From: Adineta ricciae
Lineage: Eukaryota > Rotifera > Eurotatoria > Adinetida > Adinetidae
Reading direction: 5' to 3'
Length of the DNA stretch: 64,000 nt
Assembly (NCBI GenBank): GCA_905250025.1
Contig: CAJNOJ010000094.1
Location: forward strand, 254,193 to 318,192
A program made the translations under genes and the position numbers. Shown one piece after another: positions 33,189 to 44,920 of this stretch. How positions within the stretch are numbered: the stretch's first letter is position 1; every line of letters starts with the position of its first letter. The notes beneath the pieces were generated by a model. That model did no database searches and had not been told where the DNA came from. It saw nothing but the letters and a program-made list of their open reading frames with translations.

Positions 33189-34151
33189 GCATGCGCATAC
33201 AACGATAGACTACGATCTGTAGTGCTTGATTTTAACCATTCAATGTTTATGATCAATGTGGAGGAAACTTCGTGATGCTTGGTGTCATAAAGGTAATGTG
33301 CCGGTGTAACCTTTATTCTATCGACTAGTTCAATAGCTAGACGGAATGATTAAATCGAGTGGCGAGAGAAAGACTAAGAACAACAAACTTGTTTATACAA
33401 TCTGAATGCTAAAAGCTCTTCAACAATGAGATAAACAATCATCATTCTCACAATTGTTTTGTAATCATTCAAGGAACAAAAAATGTCTAACGAATGATAC
33501 ACATAAGCTGTCTTTCGCCCATGGACAATAGTACATCATGCAATCTCTTTAGACGAGGTCGATGATATGAGCAGACAGTAACGGCAGCAGTAGCAGCAGC
33601 TGATAATCCTATCTTTCGTCTATTAATCAATGACGTGTGCGGTCAAATTGTCTGTACAAACTGTTTCTCTTTCTCGAAACGCGATTCACGTCGAAAAAAT
33701 TCACAGCTTGGCCGTTCTTGTTTTGTTTTCAGACTAGTAATCGAGGTTTTTCATTAGTGTGTATTGCTATTGACATTCTCGTCGTCTGACGAATAACCTT
33801 GAGTAATTATTCTAATCAAATGTGGCAGGTCTTATCAATCAATTGGGTTTCTTCTGTTTTGAAGGACTTCTCATTAGACAAAATTTGATCATCGAAGTTA
33901 AATGTAACACCTTTGTACTCGTTGTCATTTTGAACGATACATTGCGATACAAAACATTTAGTTGATTTTTGTATGTAAAGAATGAGAGAAAAGAGAATAT
34001 CTCTCTACTCATCGACAAGACGATAAACTTTCATCAAATATTATATCTTTCTCTTTGCATGCTCTCTCTCGTTCTCTCATTTGTTCTCTTCCTATTACTT
34101 CCCATCTCGATTTGGTGTCGAGAGAACGGAAACGCTTGTTGCTTACTTTGA

Positions 34152-34175
34152 CTCTCTCTCTCTCTCTCTCTCTCT
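34152..34175. repeat. (CT)12 microsatellite
   Basis: Uninterrupted CT run about 85 bp upstream of the SH3-gene start. It may act as a pyrimidine-rich promoter element. Confidence 0.93.
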
Positions 34176-34259
34176 ATCCCTACCCTACTCACGCTTAACA
34201 CACTACTATTCATTCAATATCAACAAGTTCTACTCCGCTATTTTTGTATTCATCGAACA

Positions 34260-36270
34260 ATGTTGATGAAACTGATTGTCAACGTTTTCGAACGAGCGAA
34301 ATCCAAGTTAACATTAGCGCATTCGAATGAGAGGATTTCGTCAGGTTTGTAAAAACATCTTTCTACATCTGCTCATACGTTCCTCACATCTATGTACAAC
34401 TCATTCCATTCCACTTAGAATCCGATCTGGACAGCACTGATTTCGATTTCAAACCGAACAAGTACAAATCTTCGTCGGGAACTTTTTGCGTTCGACAACA
34501 ACCTCGTTCATCAGCTTCTAAATGGCTATGCACAACTCCGACAACAATCGATAAATCGGTGTGTACACAAACGCGAAAGTTTTTTTCTTGTTCGAGATTT
34601 CATAATCAATGATAAGGATGAAAACTAATCGTACTACGAGCTTTTATATGATGACAGAAATCAAAGGGCAACTAGATGTATAACTTCTCACAAGTGATTA
34701 AGACAACTTGAATGATGTTATCGGAGATTGTTTAAAGATATATGAGCCATTTCTCTCTTTTTTCCTACCAGTGAATATATTGCAATTGTTACCACATCGA
34801 TTTGAATGTGAGATAAGAAAAGAACAATTGCCTAATCGGTATGGTCAAAAGAGAAGGAAACGTAATGAACGTAACGATGATAATCATCGTGATAAAAGAA
34901 AAGAATGTTCAGTGAACGAATGACAAGAATTAACAATTATTATTAACCCGAAAGAAAAACAAATGACATGATCTAATTGTCATATCTAGATCCTATCGAC
35001 AAGATCAACAAGAGTACGTCGGAGTAGTTCATGGCGGTCGTTGAAAGAGCGCAGTACTAATCCGATTAGTTCAAGAACATTATCTGTTGATGAACTTCAT
35101 CGAAATCATAAACAATCTCACAAAACAAAACGCAACGATTGTAAGTTATCGCTTTGTTGATCATCACATATCAATCGACTATTTAGTTTTTCATTCTTCA
35201 ATCCTCGATGTATCGCATAAACGTCAGAAATCTCCAAATGGTGCTAAAAGTTCTATGCGTTTCGATCGTTTATCGTCTACGCTTGTTCAATACACCGATC
35301 CGAACAGGAAAACGCTTCGTCGCGCGAGTCGTCAACAAAATGACCAGCAAGGCTTCTCGACTTTGTCACGTTCGAGTGGCGGCGGAGACTCTGGCTATTC
35401 AGAAGAAAGCTTCGCTACACGATCATTTCGACGACCGTTGCACACATCGTGCCCACATTGTCACTGTGAACGACGTTCATCATTCAACAACTACAAAAAA
35501 TCGCGAGAGAATTCTTCAACTGAATCATCGCCATTCGATAAAGAAAACCTTTTAACTAGCCAATCTTACCCACATATAAAGCCCTTACCGAAAGTACCTT
35601 CGCAACCTCAGCAGAAACTTACGCGAACACTTGATGAAAAACGGCGACGAAATTTGTCATGCGACGGTTCACTTTGGACAAGACTGCCAACGCAAAAGAC
35701 AACGATGATGGTAAATAAAACAGATACGAGACAGTCATTTGATAATGACTGGATAAAATTGAGAACTTAATTGTCTTCTTGAATATGTCATCGTCATGTT
35801 TCTTTTAGACGTCATCTCCAGTTTTCTCCGAGCCAAATCACCAATTTACCACGATCGACATGTCATCATGTCATTCAAAAGTGCCTTCGCCACAAACGAA
35901 TCCAAATATGTTTGGTGAACTTAATTTGGCTGCTATTGAACTCGATTCGTTGCGTACATCACTGTCATCCTCGTCTTACTCATCTTCATCTTCGTCCTAT
36001 TCGATTAATAACGATAAACAGCTAAAACGTACGTTTCTCGTCTGGCACGGATATAAAAATTCTGCATTGCTGTCGACCACTCATGGGCCCAAGATCTTCT
36101 CCGTACGACGAGGCGATCAAGTTCGCTTATTAAAACGTATCGGTAAATCCACGTTATTAGTCGAAAAACAAGATGACGGCGTCATTGGTTTCCTTCCTCA
36201 GACATGTCTGGCACAGCATCAAATAAACTCGTTCTTATCTCTGAAAGGTTTACGCGAAACTGTTTTATAA
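34260..36270 (+). CDS. Disordered Ser/Arg-rich protein with C-terminal SH3-like domain
   Basis: Five exons were joined from ATG 34260 (MLMKLIVNVFERAKSKLTL); splices check in frame at SS|ESDLDS, RND|FFHSS and TMM|TSSPVF. The first 350 or so residues are low-complexity (SRSSGGGDSGYSEES, a Pro-rich HIKPLPKVPSQPQQK and polyserine SSSSYSSSSSSYS). The C-terminus is an SH3-like barrel: TFLVWHGYKNS, FSVRRGDQVRLLKRIGKS and GVIGFLPQTCL match the ALYDY, GD and G-FP-Y positions, but the usual WW pair and final Tyr are replaced. It is probably a scaffold or cytoskeletal adaptor. The SH3 may bind atypical ligands or none. Confidence 0.66.
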
Positions 36271-36938
36271 GCTATTTATACATATAATCAATGTGTGAGA
36301 ATAGATTTGATATGATTAGAGAAGATAAACAATCAGCATGATTAACGTTAAGAATCGCTGAGATAAAACCTTGCTAGTATAATTATTTTTGGACTACAGG
36401 CGATTAACAAAACTCGTTATGAGATTCACTCAAATGAAAAATATTCAGTTAGAAGATGATGTTCAACACAAGATGACGTAAGAATGAAAATAACTTCTAT
36501 TTTCACGACCTTGTTCAACCACGAGCGACTTGACGCTATACAACGATTATTCTGCTTTCGAATAAATCAATACTGATGATTACACATAGGAATAATATTG
36601 ATATAGATGATGTTAACATTAGTTCAATAACAAACGCGATCCGTGTTGTGAGAAAGTCGAGCTTTTCCTCCTTATCATCAATGCCCAACGGGTGTGAAGT
36701 GAGGACGAACGAGACATTTGCTGTTTGAGAGAATAATTCACTTGTGATTTATTTTGTTTACATTTACAGAGAATGTCTCACAAGTAACTCAATAAGAAAA
36801 TTGTTGTTTAAAGGTGAACAACTAAAAGAAAGGACCAGGTGGTGGTACACGCACAGACACGATACGACAATTAATTTCGAACAGAAATAGACGAATTTGG
36901 ACAAAGAAAAATAATTCAAGAAAAATCGCGTTTGGAAG
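36271..36938. other. Intergenic between converging genes
   Basis: 3' flanks of the SH3 gene and COP1. No gene recognised. Confidence 0.55.
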
Positions 36939-39837
36939 TTAAACTAGCTCCAAGACTTTGACAACTCCTTGACTGTTGGCTGCCAATAAGATGTTTTCAC
37001 GCTAAAAAACAACGAACACATCATTCGTTCGTTTCTGTAATTCAATTTACTTACATTACTCCAGCACATAGCGCTCACAAACTCCGAGCCGCCTTCCTCT
37101 TTCTTCACACGATCCTAAACAAACGAATTCTTTGAATTATTCATTCACAACTTTCTTCTTACTGTTGTGGTGGGTACTGTTTTGCTTGTGCCATTATTTT
37201 GATCATCGAATTTGTAACTTAGTAATGGTCGAGATATTTCACGTTGGTATAAATGCACTGTGTTCGTTTCACTACCTGAAAGCAGAAGATAATCCAATCG
37301 TGGATGGTTTGACCACACGTTCGTACGTACCACAGACGATATAACCCGACGAAACAGCCAATCCGACAAAGTTCTTTTCATTGACATGTCCACGATACGT
37401 TCGTAAACATTGTCCTTCTGTCACACGCCATAGTCGTAGTTGACTATCGGTTGATGCTGAGACAATTTCATTATTCGATAGGAAACGCGCATATGAGACT
37501 GCTTTCTTATGACCCTTTAATAGATTGCAAGGTTCACGTGTATTGCGTAGGTCAAAATAGTATAGGTTATGGTCAGCTGTGCCAAAGACGATGTTGTGTT
37601 GAGAGTCCGGTTTGAATTTCACGCAACAGACATTGGATTTCGCGTCGATTGTTGTAACGGAATACTCATTATGCATGGACCAAATCTTGACTAAAAATAT
37701 TCACGTAGATTCGAGCAATTTCATGGATTCATCATACCACGACAGTCATCTGAACACGATGCGAGTAATTTTGGATCTGATGAGCAAAAATCCACACTCC
37801 ACGAACGTTTTTCATGTTCCTAAACAACTCATTCTTTCTCTCAAGTAGAACAAAGAAGACTTCTTACTTGAAATGTTCGAACTTTCTGCGCGGTGGCCAT
37901 ATCCCAAATCGTAACGAATCCATCATAATCACTCGATGCCAAATAGTTTCTCAAATATGGATTCCAACTAATACAACTCAATTTAGCTGTACATGCGACT
38001 TCTTTCGACGGATAATGTAAATCAACTGAATTGTCCAACACCGATTGATATTCATACAACTTGAAAATATTGAAGTGGAATTTTGAAAAGAAATGCTTTC
38101 AAATCTTTACTTTAATCTTTTTCGATACACCAGCAACAGCGAAATGTTCATAATCACGATCGAATTCAATGCTAAAACAAATTCAAAATCGTGATTGTGT
38201 TCCAACTAATGAAAACTTACCTCGACACAATGCTCGCTTGTGCGAAGTTTTCTCCGACAAAATTCACGGTAGCGATCGGTTTACATCGCGAATATTTCGT
38301 TACTGCTGCAAGACTATCGCGAAATGTGCCCAAACCACTATCACCATTACACGAACCATCTACTCGAAAATACCAATGAAAATAAGTTGAAATTCAGTGG
38401 AAAACAATTTACCATTGTCAACAGTTAATCTTAGAGAGTTTCGTGTAGAAAAATAAATATTGGTCAAATCGTCCATGAATCGCATCATGATCTTCGTGCG
38501 ATTTTCGATATCGTCATATTGATTGGTTTCCTCTGGTACCTGAGAAAAACGATAGTGAGAAAGGAAGATTCGAAGGGAATTTCAACATACAACAGCACCA
38601 CTCGATACAATTCGCGCTGAAGTTGTTGCTGCTGTCGTTGTCGGTGGTAAATCTTGTTTTTCCGTTTTCATATCTGGTGTCGCACGGAGATCCTGGAAAA
38701 GTTATTCTTGACGATGGTTTTTCGTTCGAACGCAAGTTTTACCTGTCCTCCGGATTGAACCCAATTTGGAACAGTATCATTAACAATCGTGATATCGTTC
38801 GACGAAGACAATTCCTCTTTAATGTTATTTGCCGAGTCCGATGACGGTAAAGAGTCATCATCGATTGTCTGTTTCGAAGTTGGATTATTCGGTAAGCTGG
38901 CATTTGATGTTGTTGAACATTTTTGTCGTTTATTCATTTGTTTCAGATCTTTGTCAACAATATTCAATTCTTTGGAAAGAGACTCGATTGCCTAGCGACA
39001 AAAACAGTTTATTTGAATTTCAAGAAGACTCCTGTCTTACTCCGCTTCGCTCGTGATGAACGTGAGTTAGAAAGATTTCCAATAGACGATTATGAACATA
39101 TTCATTATTCTATGAAAAGAATTTTAAAAAACAGAGTCTTGAAAGAAATCGAATGAACAGAACATACCGAATCGAGTTTGTCCTTATGTTGACGAATGAC
39201 TGATATTAGTTTATCGAGATCTTGAGCATTTACTGTATGAACATTCGTTACCATGTCCGAAATATGATCAATAATGCTCTGAATGAAGTCTTATTTTCAC
39301 CAAGAATCCAAAGAAAATTATACTTACACCATATTTGGCAAATGTTTGTGGTAATGGACGTTGTTGGCGATATTTTTCAATAATTGCATTCACTAAGCAA
39401 ACAAAGACGGTAATGATTACTGTAGAAACACTTTCTCACAGGTATAATTAGGAAAGATGTCAGATGTTTGAAGGCTTAGTTGACATTTTGGACATCGCCG
39501 ATGTGATTCAACTGTCCGCTGCAGACATTTGTTACTAGATCACAACAACGAAAAGTATGTTCATGCGAAGTCCTTTGTGCTTTTCACTTACCAAAAACTA
39601 TGTCCACATCGAGAGACATATGCTTCGCTGATCAACTCGAAACAGATTGGACTAGAAGAGGAACTTATGAAAAACTTTTCGTTTCGTTTTCAATCTTTAC
39701 CATGTGTATTCTTCTTCGATAGTACTAACGAATGGTGACGCCGATGGTTCGACTTTTGGTGATCGTTCGGTTTTGATTGTTTCCAATTGACTTGACGGAA
39801 GTGTATCGTCAGGTCGGGTTCGTTTAATACCAGACAT
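36939..39837 (-). CDS. COP1: E3 ubiquitin ligase COP1 (RFWD2)
   Basis: Start at 39837 (MSGIKRTRPDDTLPSS). The RING finger is split over three exons: YTCPICFELISEAYVSRCGH, then FCNKCLQ and RRCPKCQ, in the C3HC4 spacing of COP1. A coiled-coil segment follows, then a seven-blade WD40 domain: VKFKPDSQHNIVFGTADHNL, KGHKKAVSYARF, SASTDSQLRLWRV, HVNEKNFVGLAV and CGSETNTVHLYQREISRPLL, ending ILLAANSQGVVKVLELV. These WD40 blocks match animal COP1 almost residue for residue. The ligase targets transcription factors (for example Jun and ETS types) and works with DET1-CUL4 complexes. About ten exons with short introns; all critical RING Cys/His appear present. Confidence 0.95.
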
Positions 39838-40804
39838 GATTGAAATATAGAGTAGAAGTCAACCTGTGCAAAGAGAAAACGGTTTGCTATCACAAGTCAA
39901 TAAAAAATATCCTTCTCACTTGTATCGTGAAATGTGCGTGAATGACAGAATATATACAACAAATGCACTGGCTCTCTCTTTCTCCCTACCGTTCGCTCGC
40001 TTGGTTCGTCTTTTTGTCTAACGATTTCTTTTATTTTCTTTCTAACTAAACAATAATGGCCTAGATTTTTCGTGAATGATACTCTTAACTCAGATGAGAA
40101 AATGCGGTGTAATAAAATGTAAATTCACCAGACTTTTATTATTTATATTGATATTTAGAAAATATATTTCTCAATTATTTTGAGTTACATGCAAGGAGAG
40201 CAGTAATCAAGATTTTCATTGGTCTTGAATGCAACCAATAGGATTACAGGGTTCTTATAATGAATAGAAAATCTCTGCAACTCAGTTTTAGACAGACTTT
40301 TGCAATCAGGAAGTGCAGAAAATCTCATAGTCGAAGAACAAGAATGATGATCATTTCAAAAGCACCCAATTAAAGTCCTATTTGACTTGATTTTCGAACT
40401 GCGAACGACTTCTCGTTTATCTCATTGGGAGGAAACTTGGATGAAATAATGATGATCCAAAATAGTAGAAGATAATTTTTCATCTTGAAAGATTGAATGT
40501 GATGTAAAATCGGCGAGCTCTTAAAATTTAACCACTTTGACAGATAGCGACATCTACGATACTCCGCCAATCTTCTTCGAAAAATCTTTTTTAATTAATA
40601 TTTAACTATCGAAACGTGATAATATCGTCGAATTCATCGATGAATTATGCGAGAATATTCGAATGACTTTGATTAAATTACAATCCAATCAAAATTTAAC
40701 TAAGAGAGACCGATAAACAACAAATGAAATCGTCTTTGCACAAAATAGAAAATTTTCAAGATAATAACTGAAAAGTTTTTTCTTTCAGATTTCTCTGTTC
40801 AGCT
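39838..40804. other. Intergenic (divergent COP1 / RPL23A promoters)
   Basis: A minus-strand short frame at 40370-40486 begins MKNYLLLFWIIIISS, which could be a signal-peptide start, but it is too short to call. A pyrimidine-rich TTTTTTCTTTCAG just before the RPL23A start looks like the 3' end of a 5' UTR intron. Confidence 0.45.
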
Positions 40805-41432
40805 ATGGCTCCCAAGAAAGATACCAAGGAGACCTCTGCTACAACCAAAGCAAAAGACACTGCAGTAAGTGCAAGTGCCAAGAAAACGACGAAACCAGCA
40901 GGTAGCGCAACAACAACGACTACCAAAGTCGTTACAAAAGAACGTAAAGAGAAGGTTCAAAGCAAGGCATTAAAAGCGAAACAACGAGTCGTTCGGTAAA
41001 GCTAATCAATTAATTTGCAATCCGAAAGTCATTTCTTCGCTCGTTTTTAGTGGTAACAAATTGACACGTAATCGTAAAATTCATCTCAAACCAACGTTTC
41101 GTCGTCCATTTACTCTTCGTTTACAACGTCAACCCAAATACCCACGACGATCAGTGCCCAAACGCAACCGGCTCGACCACTTCGCCATTGTTAAATATCC
41201 TTTAACAACCGAATCGGCCATGAAAAAGATCGAAGACAACAATACATTGGTCTTCATTGTCAACATCCGTGCCAACAAACCAATGATTAAACAAGCCGTC
41301 AAGAAAATGTACGATGTCGAAGCTGAGAAGATCAACACATTGATCCGTCCAGATGGTGAAAAGAAAGCTTACGTTAGACTCAAGGCTGATCACGATGCAC
41401 TCGATGTTGCAAATCGAATTGGTATTATATAA
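40805..41432 (+). CDS. RPL23A: 60S ribosomal protein L23a (uL23)
   Basis: Two exons; the splice CG|GTAAAGC...TTTTTAG|T rebuilds VVRGNKLTRN. The N-terminal third is the Lys/Ala/Thr-rich eukaryotic extension. The conserved uL23 core follows: [60 protein letters not shown], and the C-terminus [16 protein letters not shown]. It binds 25S/28S rRNA at the peptide exit tunnel and is a docking site for SRP. Length is close to other animal orthologues. Confidence 0.97.
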
Positions 41433-41527
41433 ATCACATTTATACATGTTCCAGTCGATACAAGAAGATACGAAAAAAGAAGATTTTTCCGTTGTTTATA
41501 CATGCTCAAATTGTTTTTTAATTAACA

Positions 41528-41533
41528 AATAAA
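41528..41533 (+). terminator. Poly(A) signal of RPL23A
   Basis: AATAAA about 95 bp downstream of the RPL23A stop, followed by an A run. Confidence 0.5.
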
Positions 41534-41786
41534 AAAAGAAAGATGGATTGAGCATTAAAGAAAAGTCCTGCGTCTGTTTATCTCATTCAGAAGTCTTGAA
41601 ATGGGCATGTGTGTGTGTATGATATTAGTTTTTCTTTTAAGAATCAAGATATAGTTTCATGTGAATAACAATAACAGTGAAAAGAAAAACAATGCTACAT
41701 ATAAATAAAAAAAAAGGAAACGAAAACCCAAAACGTTCTTTAATAATGCAAATCGATCATTAAACTTGTATGAATATTTTTCTAAC

Positions 41787-42391
41787 TCAAGTAGCTGGGC
41801 ATTTTAATGCTAAAAAGAAGAAAAGACTTTCAATGGATTTTCTTTCTTGTGCAACACGAACGTACCGAATGAAGATTTTAGTCGCACCATATGCAACAAG
41901 GATAAAAATAAATGAGCAAAGAATCATCAGTACTCGGTTGAGGCGTGGCATATTTGGTTTGTTTGTTTGATCGAGTAGAATAAAGCCAAGACCACCTAAT
42001 GTGAACATGAATGCAGCAGCGAGACCTTCCATGATATATTGCCCATTGATACGCCATGGCATGAAAGCTACGGGCTTGTGATGGCCATATTCATCAGTTG
42101 TGCTGCCTGTAAAAATTTTCATATGAAATTACAGTAGGGTGAATGAAGGATTCATACGAACCAACGCTTGGAGGTTCAACAATAATGTCATAAATAACAC
42201 CGGCTGTGACCAAGAAGTAAGAAACGAGCAGACCAAATAGAACGCTGTGCGATAAAAATGCGAGAGATAGAGATATTCGAGAGAGAAGAAACTTACGTTG
42301 TATTGGACGGTTTTCGGATCCATGATGGTTTCTTTAATTTTAGATTTGGACATTGAACAAAGTTGAATGGAAGTCGATAAAAGCTTTCCAT
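41787..42391 (-). CDS. OSTC: Oligosaccharyltransferase complex subunit OSTC (DC2)
   Basis: Three exons. Exon 1 reads MESFYRLPFNFVQCPNLKLK, the typical OSTC N-terminus, exon 2 adds TAGVIYDIIVEPPSVG, and exon 3 has INGQYIMEGLAAAFMFTLGG and LNRVLMILCSFIFILVAYGA. The three membrane spans and the EPPSVGS...DE.GH..PVAF segment are diagnostic. It links the STT3A N-glycosylation complex to the ER translocon. The C-terminus runs about 25 residues past the usual end (RKSIESLFFFLALKCPAT), which could be real or a missed intron. Confidence 0.93.
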
Positions 42392-42724
42392 GGTCTTGCA
42401 AGTTTAACTATAGAATAAAGCAAATCTACAAGCAATAAAATCAGCTAGTTGCAACCAAAAAAGTTCGTTCTTTTCTCAGCATTAAACCAATAGTCGTTGA
42501 TGACTTGGCAGCTAAAATGCTGGAAGAGAACGAATCAACCAATCGTATGCAAAATCACCAACACTGGCGTCTAACAGCGACAACTATTGAAACATACATT
42601 TCATAAAAGATATATGGATATTTCTTTTCTTTAACGAATGTATATGAAAAACGTCTATGCTGTGTATTCAGATGATACTTTTATTTTCAAAAAAATTGAT
42701 TCCATAAAACGGAAATTCTATTTG
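42392..42724. other. Intergenic
   Basis: OSTC promoter side and EF-hand 3' flank. No gene recognised. Confidence 0.5.
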
Positions 42725-43003
42725 TTAATAAGTAATTTCACCTCGATAAACTCTTGCCATGAAAGTCATATATTCGTCGTAACTGACTCGTCCATCTCGG
42801 TTGAAATCCATCTGAGATAAGACACGTTGAATATCCGCATCAGTGTATCCAATACGAAAACGCTGAAGACACTCGCGCATCTCATCACCGGTTATATAAC
42901 CATTATGATTCGAATCGATTTGATGAAATGCTGTTTGGAGTTCAAACAACTGCTCAGGACGAAGTCTGTATAGATTGGATTCGTTACCACCGCGTGACAC
43001 CAT
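42725..43003 (-). CDS. Short EF-hand calcium-binding protein
   Basis: Intronless, 92 residues with two EF-hands. The loop DSNHNGYITGDE (about residues 29-40) follows FELQTAFHQI, and DFNRDGRVSYDE (about 66-77) precedes YMTFMARVYRG. Positions 1, 3, 5, 7, 9 and 12 of both loops carry suitable oxygen ligands, so both probably bind calcium. It is half a calmodulin in size, like many calmodulin-like or troponin-C-like single-pair proteins. No targeting signal. Partner unknown. Confidence 0.9.
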   Translation of the reverse strand: MVSRGGNESNLYRLRPEQLFELQTAFHQIDSNHNGYITGDEMRECLQRFRIGYTDADIQRVLSQMDFNRDGRVSYDEYMTFMARVYRGEITY

Positions 43004-43765
43004 TATGTAGTGCTTGTATTTGATTACCTTTTTAATGAGTAATTTCTATATGAGAGTATATGAAAACAAAATAATCTTTTTATATTAATCAGGAAAAAAA
43101 CAAAACACCTCCGATTATGCGTCATGAGAAACATGTTTTTTCGTATTGCGCTATTCTCATCTGGCGAATTGGGCAAAAAAAGGAGGTGTATTTTATACTA
43201 GAGAAAACGATAAATATGAACCTGCCATTTCAACACATCGTATTGCAAGGAAGAGCAATGTAGTACAAAATTCACTTGTTCTGACATCATTTTCCATCGA
43301 TCAATTTCGGCGCAGATTAGCCTTCAGTAAGAGAAAAAAGCTTTTACGCTTGATTTCACGTCTCTCATTCGTGTGGTGAAAAAGAAACGAACAGTCAATG
43401 CGAGATAAATACACGAATCATAGCAAGAAATACAAAAACACTTAATCTGAATGTGCACAAATCGTACTCTGTTTGTAATTGGTTATCAATTGATATTATT
43501 ATCAAGATGAATATACTATAATACTATTTTATTCAAGTTTAATCATCAATCGGAAAAAATTTCGTTTCGTCATAGTTCCGTGCTCGGGGGAATGAATCTT
43601 GCCGTACGTTCTTCTTTTTCATTTGAGAAGAACAACTTGTTCTTCTGAAGAAATAATGAATAATACAGGATGCATCCATAAGAAATTTATAAGATGTGAA
43701 AAGAGACATTTTCACAAAAAGAAGAACATCAGCCATCTGATTTCTTCCCCATTACAAAACTAATA
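43004..43765. other. Intergenic
   Basis: No gene recognised. Open frames at 43146-43379 and 43539-43736 are unsupported. Confidence 0.5.
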
Positions 43766-44002
43766 TTAACGATAATAACTTTGCGATGAGGAACTTGGTA
43801 TATATTCGGTGGTAATATGCGTGTGTCCGTTGGCATAGGGATATTGGGATGTTGTATAATAATCGTATTTGTACACTTCCCAGTACAACGGTTGTTGATT
43901 TCGGCCCTTTATCAATGCCGTTACCACTTTCGCACCACCAGCGAAAACCGCACCGAACACCGCACTCGCGATGGGAACCACAATGGGAATCCATTCTGCC
44001 AT
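43766..44002 (-). CDS. Small single-span membrane protein
   Basis: Start taken at MAEWIPIVVPIASAV (44002) rather than further upstream, giving 78 residues. One span with small residues (IASAVFGAVFAGGAKVVTAL) is followed by a Tyr- and Ser-rich tail (YWEVYKYDYYTTSQYPY ... SSSSQSYYR). Intronless. A TATA-like TATATATA lies about 65 bp upstream. No family recognised; it could be a short regulatory membrane peptide. Confidence 0.5.
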   Translation of the reverse strand: MAEWIPIVVPIASAVFGAVFAGGAKVVTALIKGRNQQPLYWEVYKYDYYTTSQYPYANGHTHITTEYIPSSSSQSYYR

Positions 44003-44431
44003 TTGAATTTGAACTAATACAGTGCACAACGAATAAATGTGAAAGTACTAGTGAAATGGTGTCGCATATATATACATGTAGACAAGTTTTTCTTGGTATG
44101 TTCCAACAAAACTGGATAGTTGGAAAAATTACAATGTCATATGTTATATAAAAATGAGGAAATAGCGATAAACGTACCAACGTCACAAATCAGTTGACTC
44201 ATCGAACTTGTATTTATAACAATTGTCACTCTTTTGATTATTGATTACTCATTCAAAAGAACAATCATAGGAAGTCGGCTTTGTGCATCATTATCGCTAC
44301 AATTTTTGTTTTTCACCAAGAGAAACTCGTCCATGAACTGCATATTCAGTTTTATATTCTTGTTGAACGCCACTGAATCTCGATAATTTATTTTTGATCG
44401 ATAAAAGCAAAAGAAAGTTGATAGAGCACAA
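44003..44431. other. Intergenic
   Basis: Contains the TATA-like element of the small membrane gene near 44066-44074. Otherwise nothing. Confidence 0.5.
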
Positions 44432-44920
44432 TCACCAGCATTTTCTCATACAATGAAGCAAAATAAAGCACAACAGTATTATCTTATCTACACGATGATG
44501 GGATACATCACTCGACCTAGTAGTTCCCGTACTTGCTGTTGTCGATCCAGCAATCAGTGCCGCTTTTCGTACAGCTCGTCCACTACATTGTGACATTAAC
44601 GGATTGACGGCAGTAAGAGTGTTGCTATCGTTACTCAATAGAACGGTCAACTTCACTATACTTATTGATAAAGATAATGAATATCCAACCGGATAATCAA
44701 TCGAACTCGTGATTGAAGGTAGACCGAAACATTGACCTGATAAAGTTGCATTAAAAGTCAAGATATTTAGCGATGGACGAGTAAGAACAATGTCATTGAC
44801 TAGACAACAACAGGTACTGGTGATACATGTAGTATTCAGTTGATATATTCCAGCCCATGTTTGGCTTTGAGTCGTTGTCCAAAGAGTGGCGAATATGAAT
44901 AAAATTGTCAGATGTACCAT
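44432..44920 (-). CDS. Secreted, probably GPI-anchored Cys-rich protein
   Basis: Start at MVHLTILFIFATLWTTTQSQ, a clear signal peptide; an upstream ATG at 44998 gives a less likely N-terminus. 162 residues. The ectodomain opens TWAGIYQLNTTCITSTCCC and has further Cys (GQCFGLP, MSQCSGRA). A Ser/Thr-rich stretch (AGSTTASTGTTRSSD) is followed by a hydrophobic C-terminus (KIILLCFILLHC), the usual layout of GPI-anchor precursors, although it ends RKCW. Family not recognised. Intronless. Confidence 0.6.
   Translation of the reverse strand: MVHLTILFIFATLWTTTQSQTWAGIYQLNTTCITSTCCCLVNDIVLTRPSLNILTFNATLSGQCFGLPSITSSIDYPVGYSLSLSISIVKLTVLLSNDSNTLTAVNPLMSQCSGRAVRKAALIAGSTTASTGTTRSSDVSHHRVDKIILLCFILLHCMRKCW

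Larger units (their letters stand above)
31638..34259. other. Gene-poor 2.6 kb
   Basis: Upstream regions of GPCR 2 and the SH3 gene, which are divergent. It contains a CA microsatellite and ends in a CT tract. The only longer minus-strand open frame (32168-32392) has no family resemblance. Possible regulatory DNA; nothing more can be said. Confidence 0.55.
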
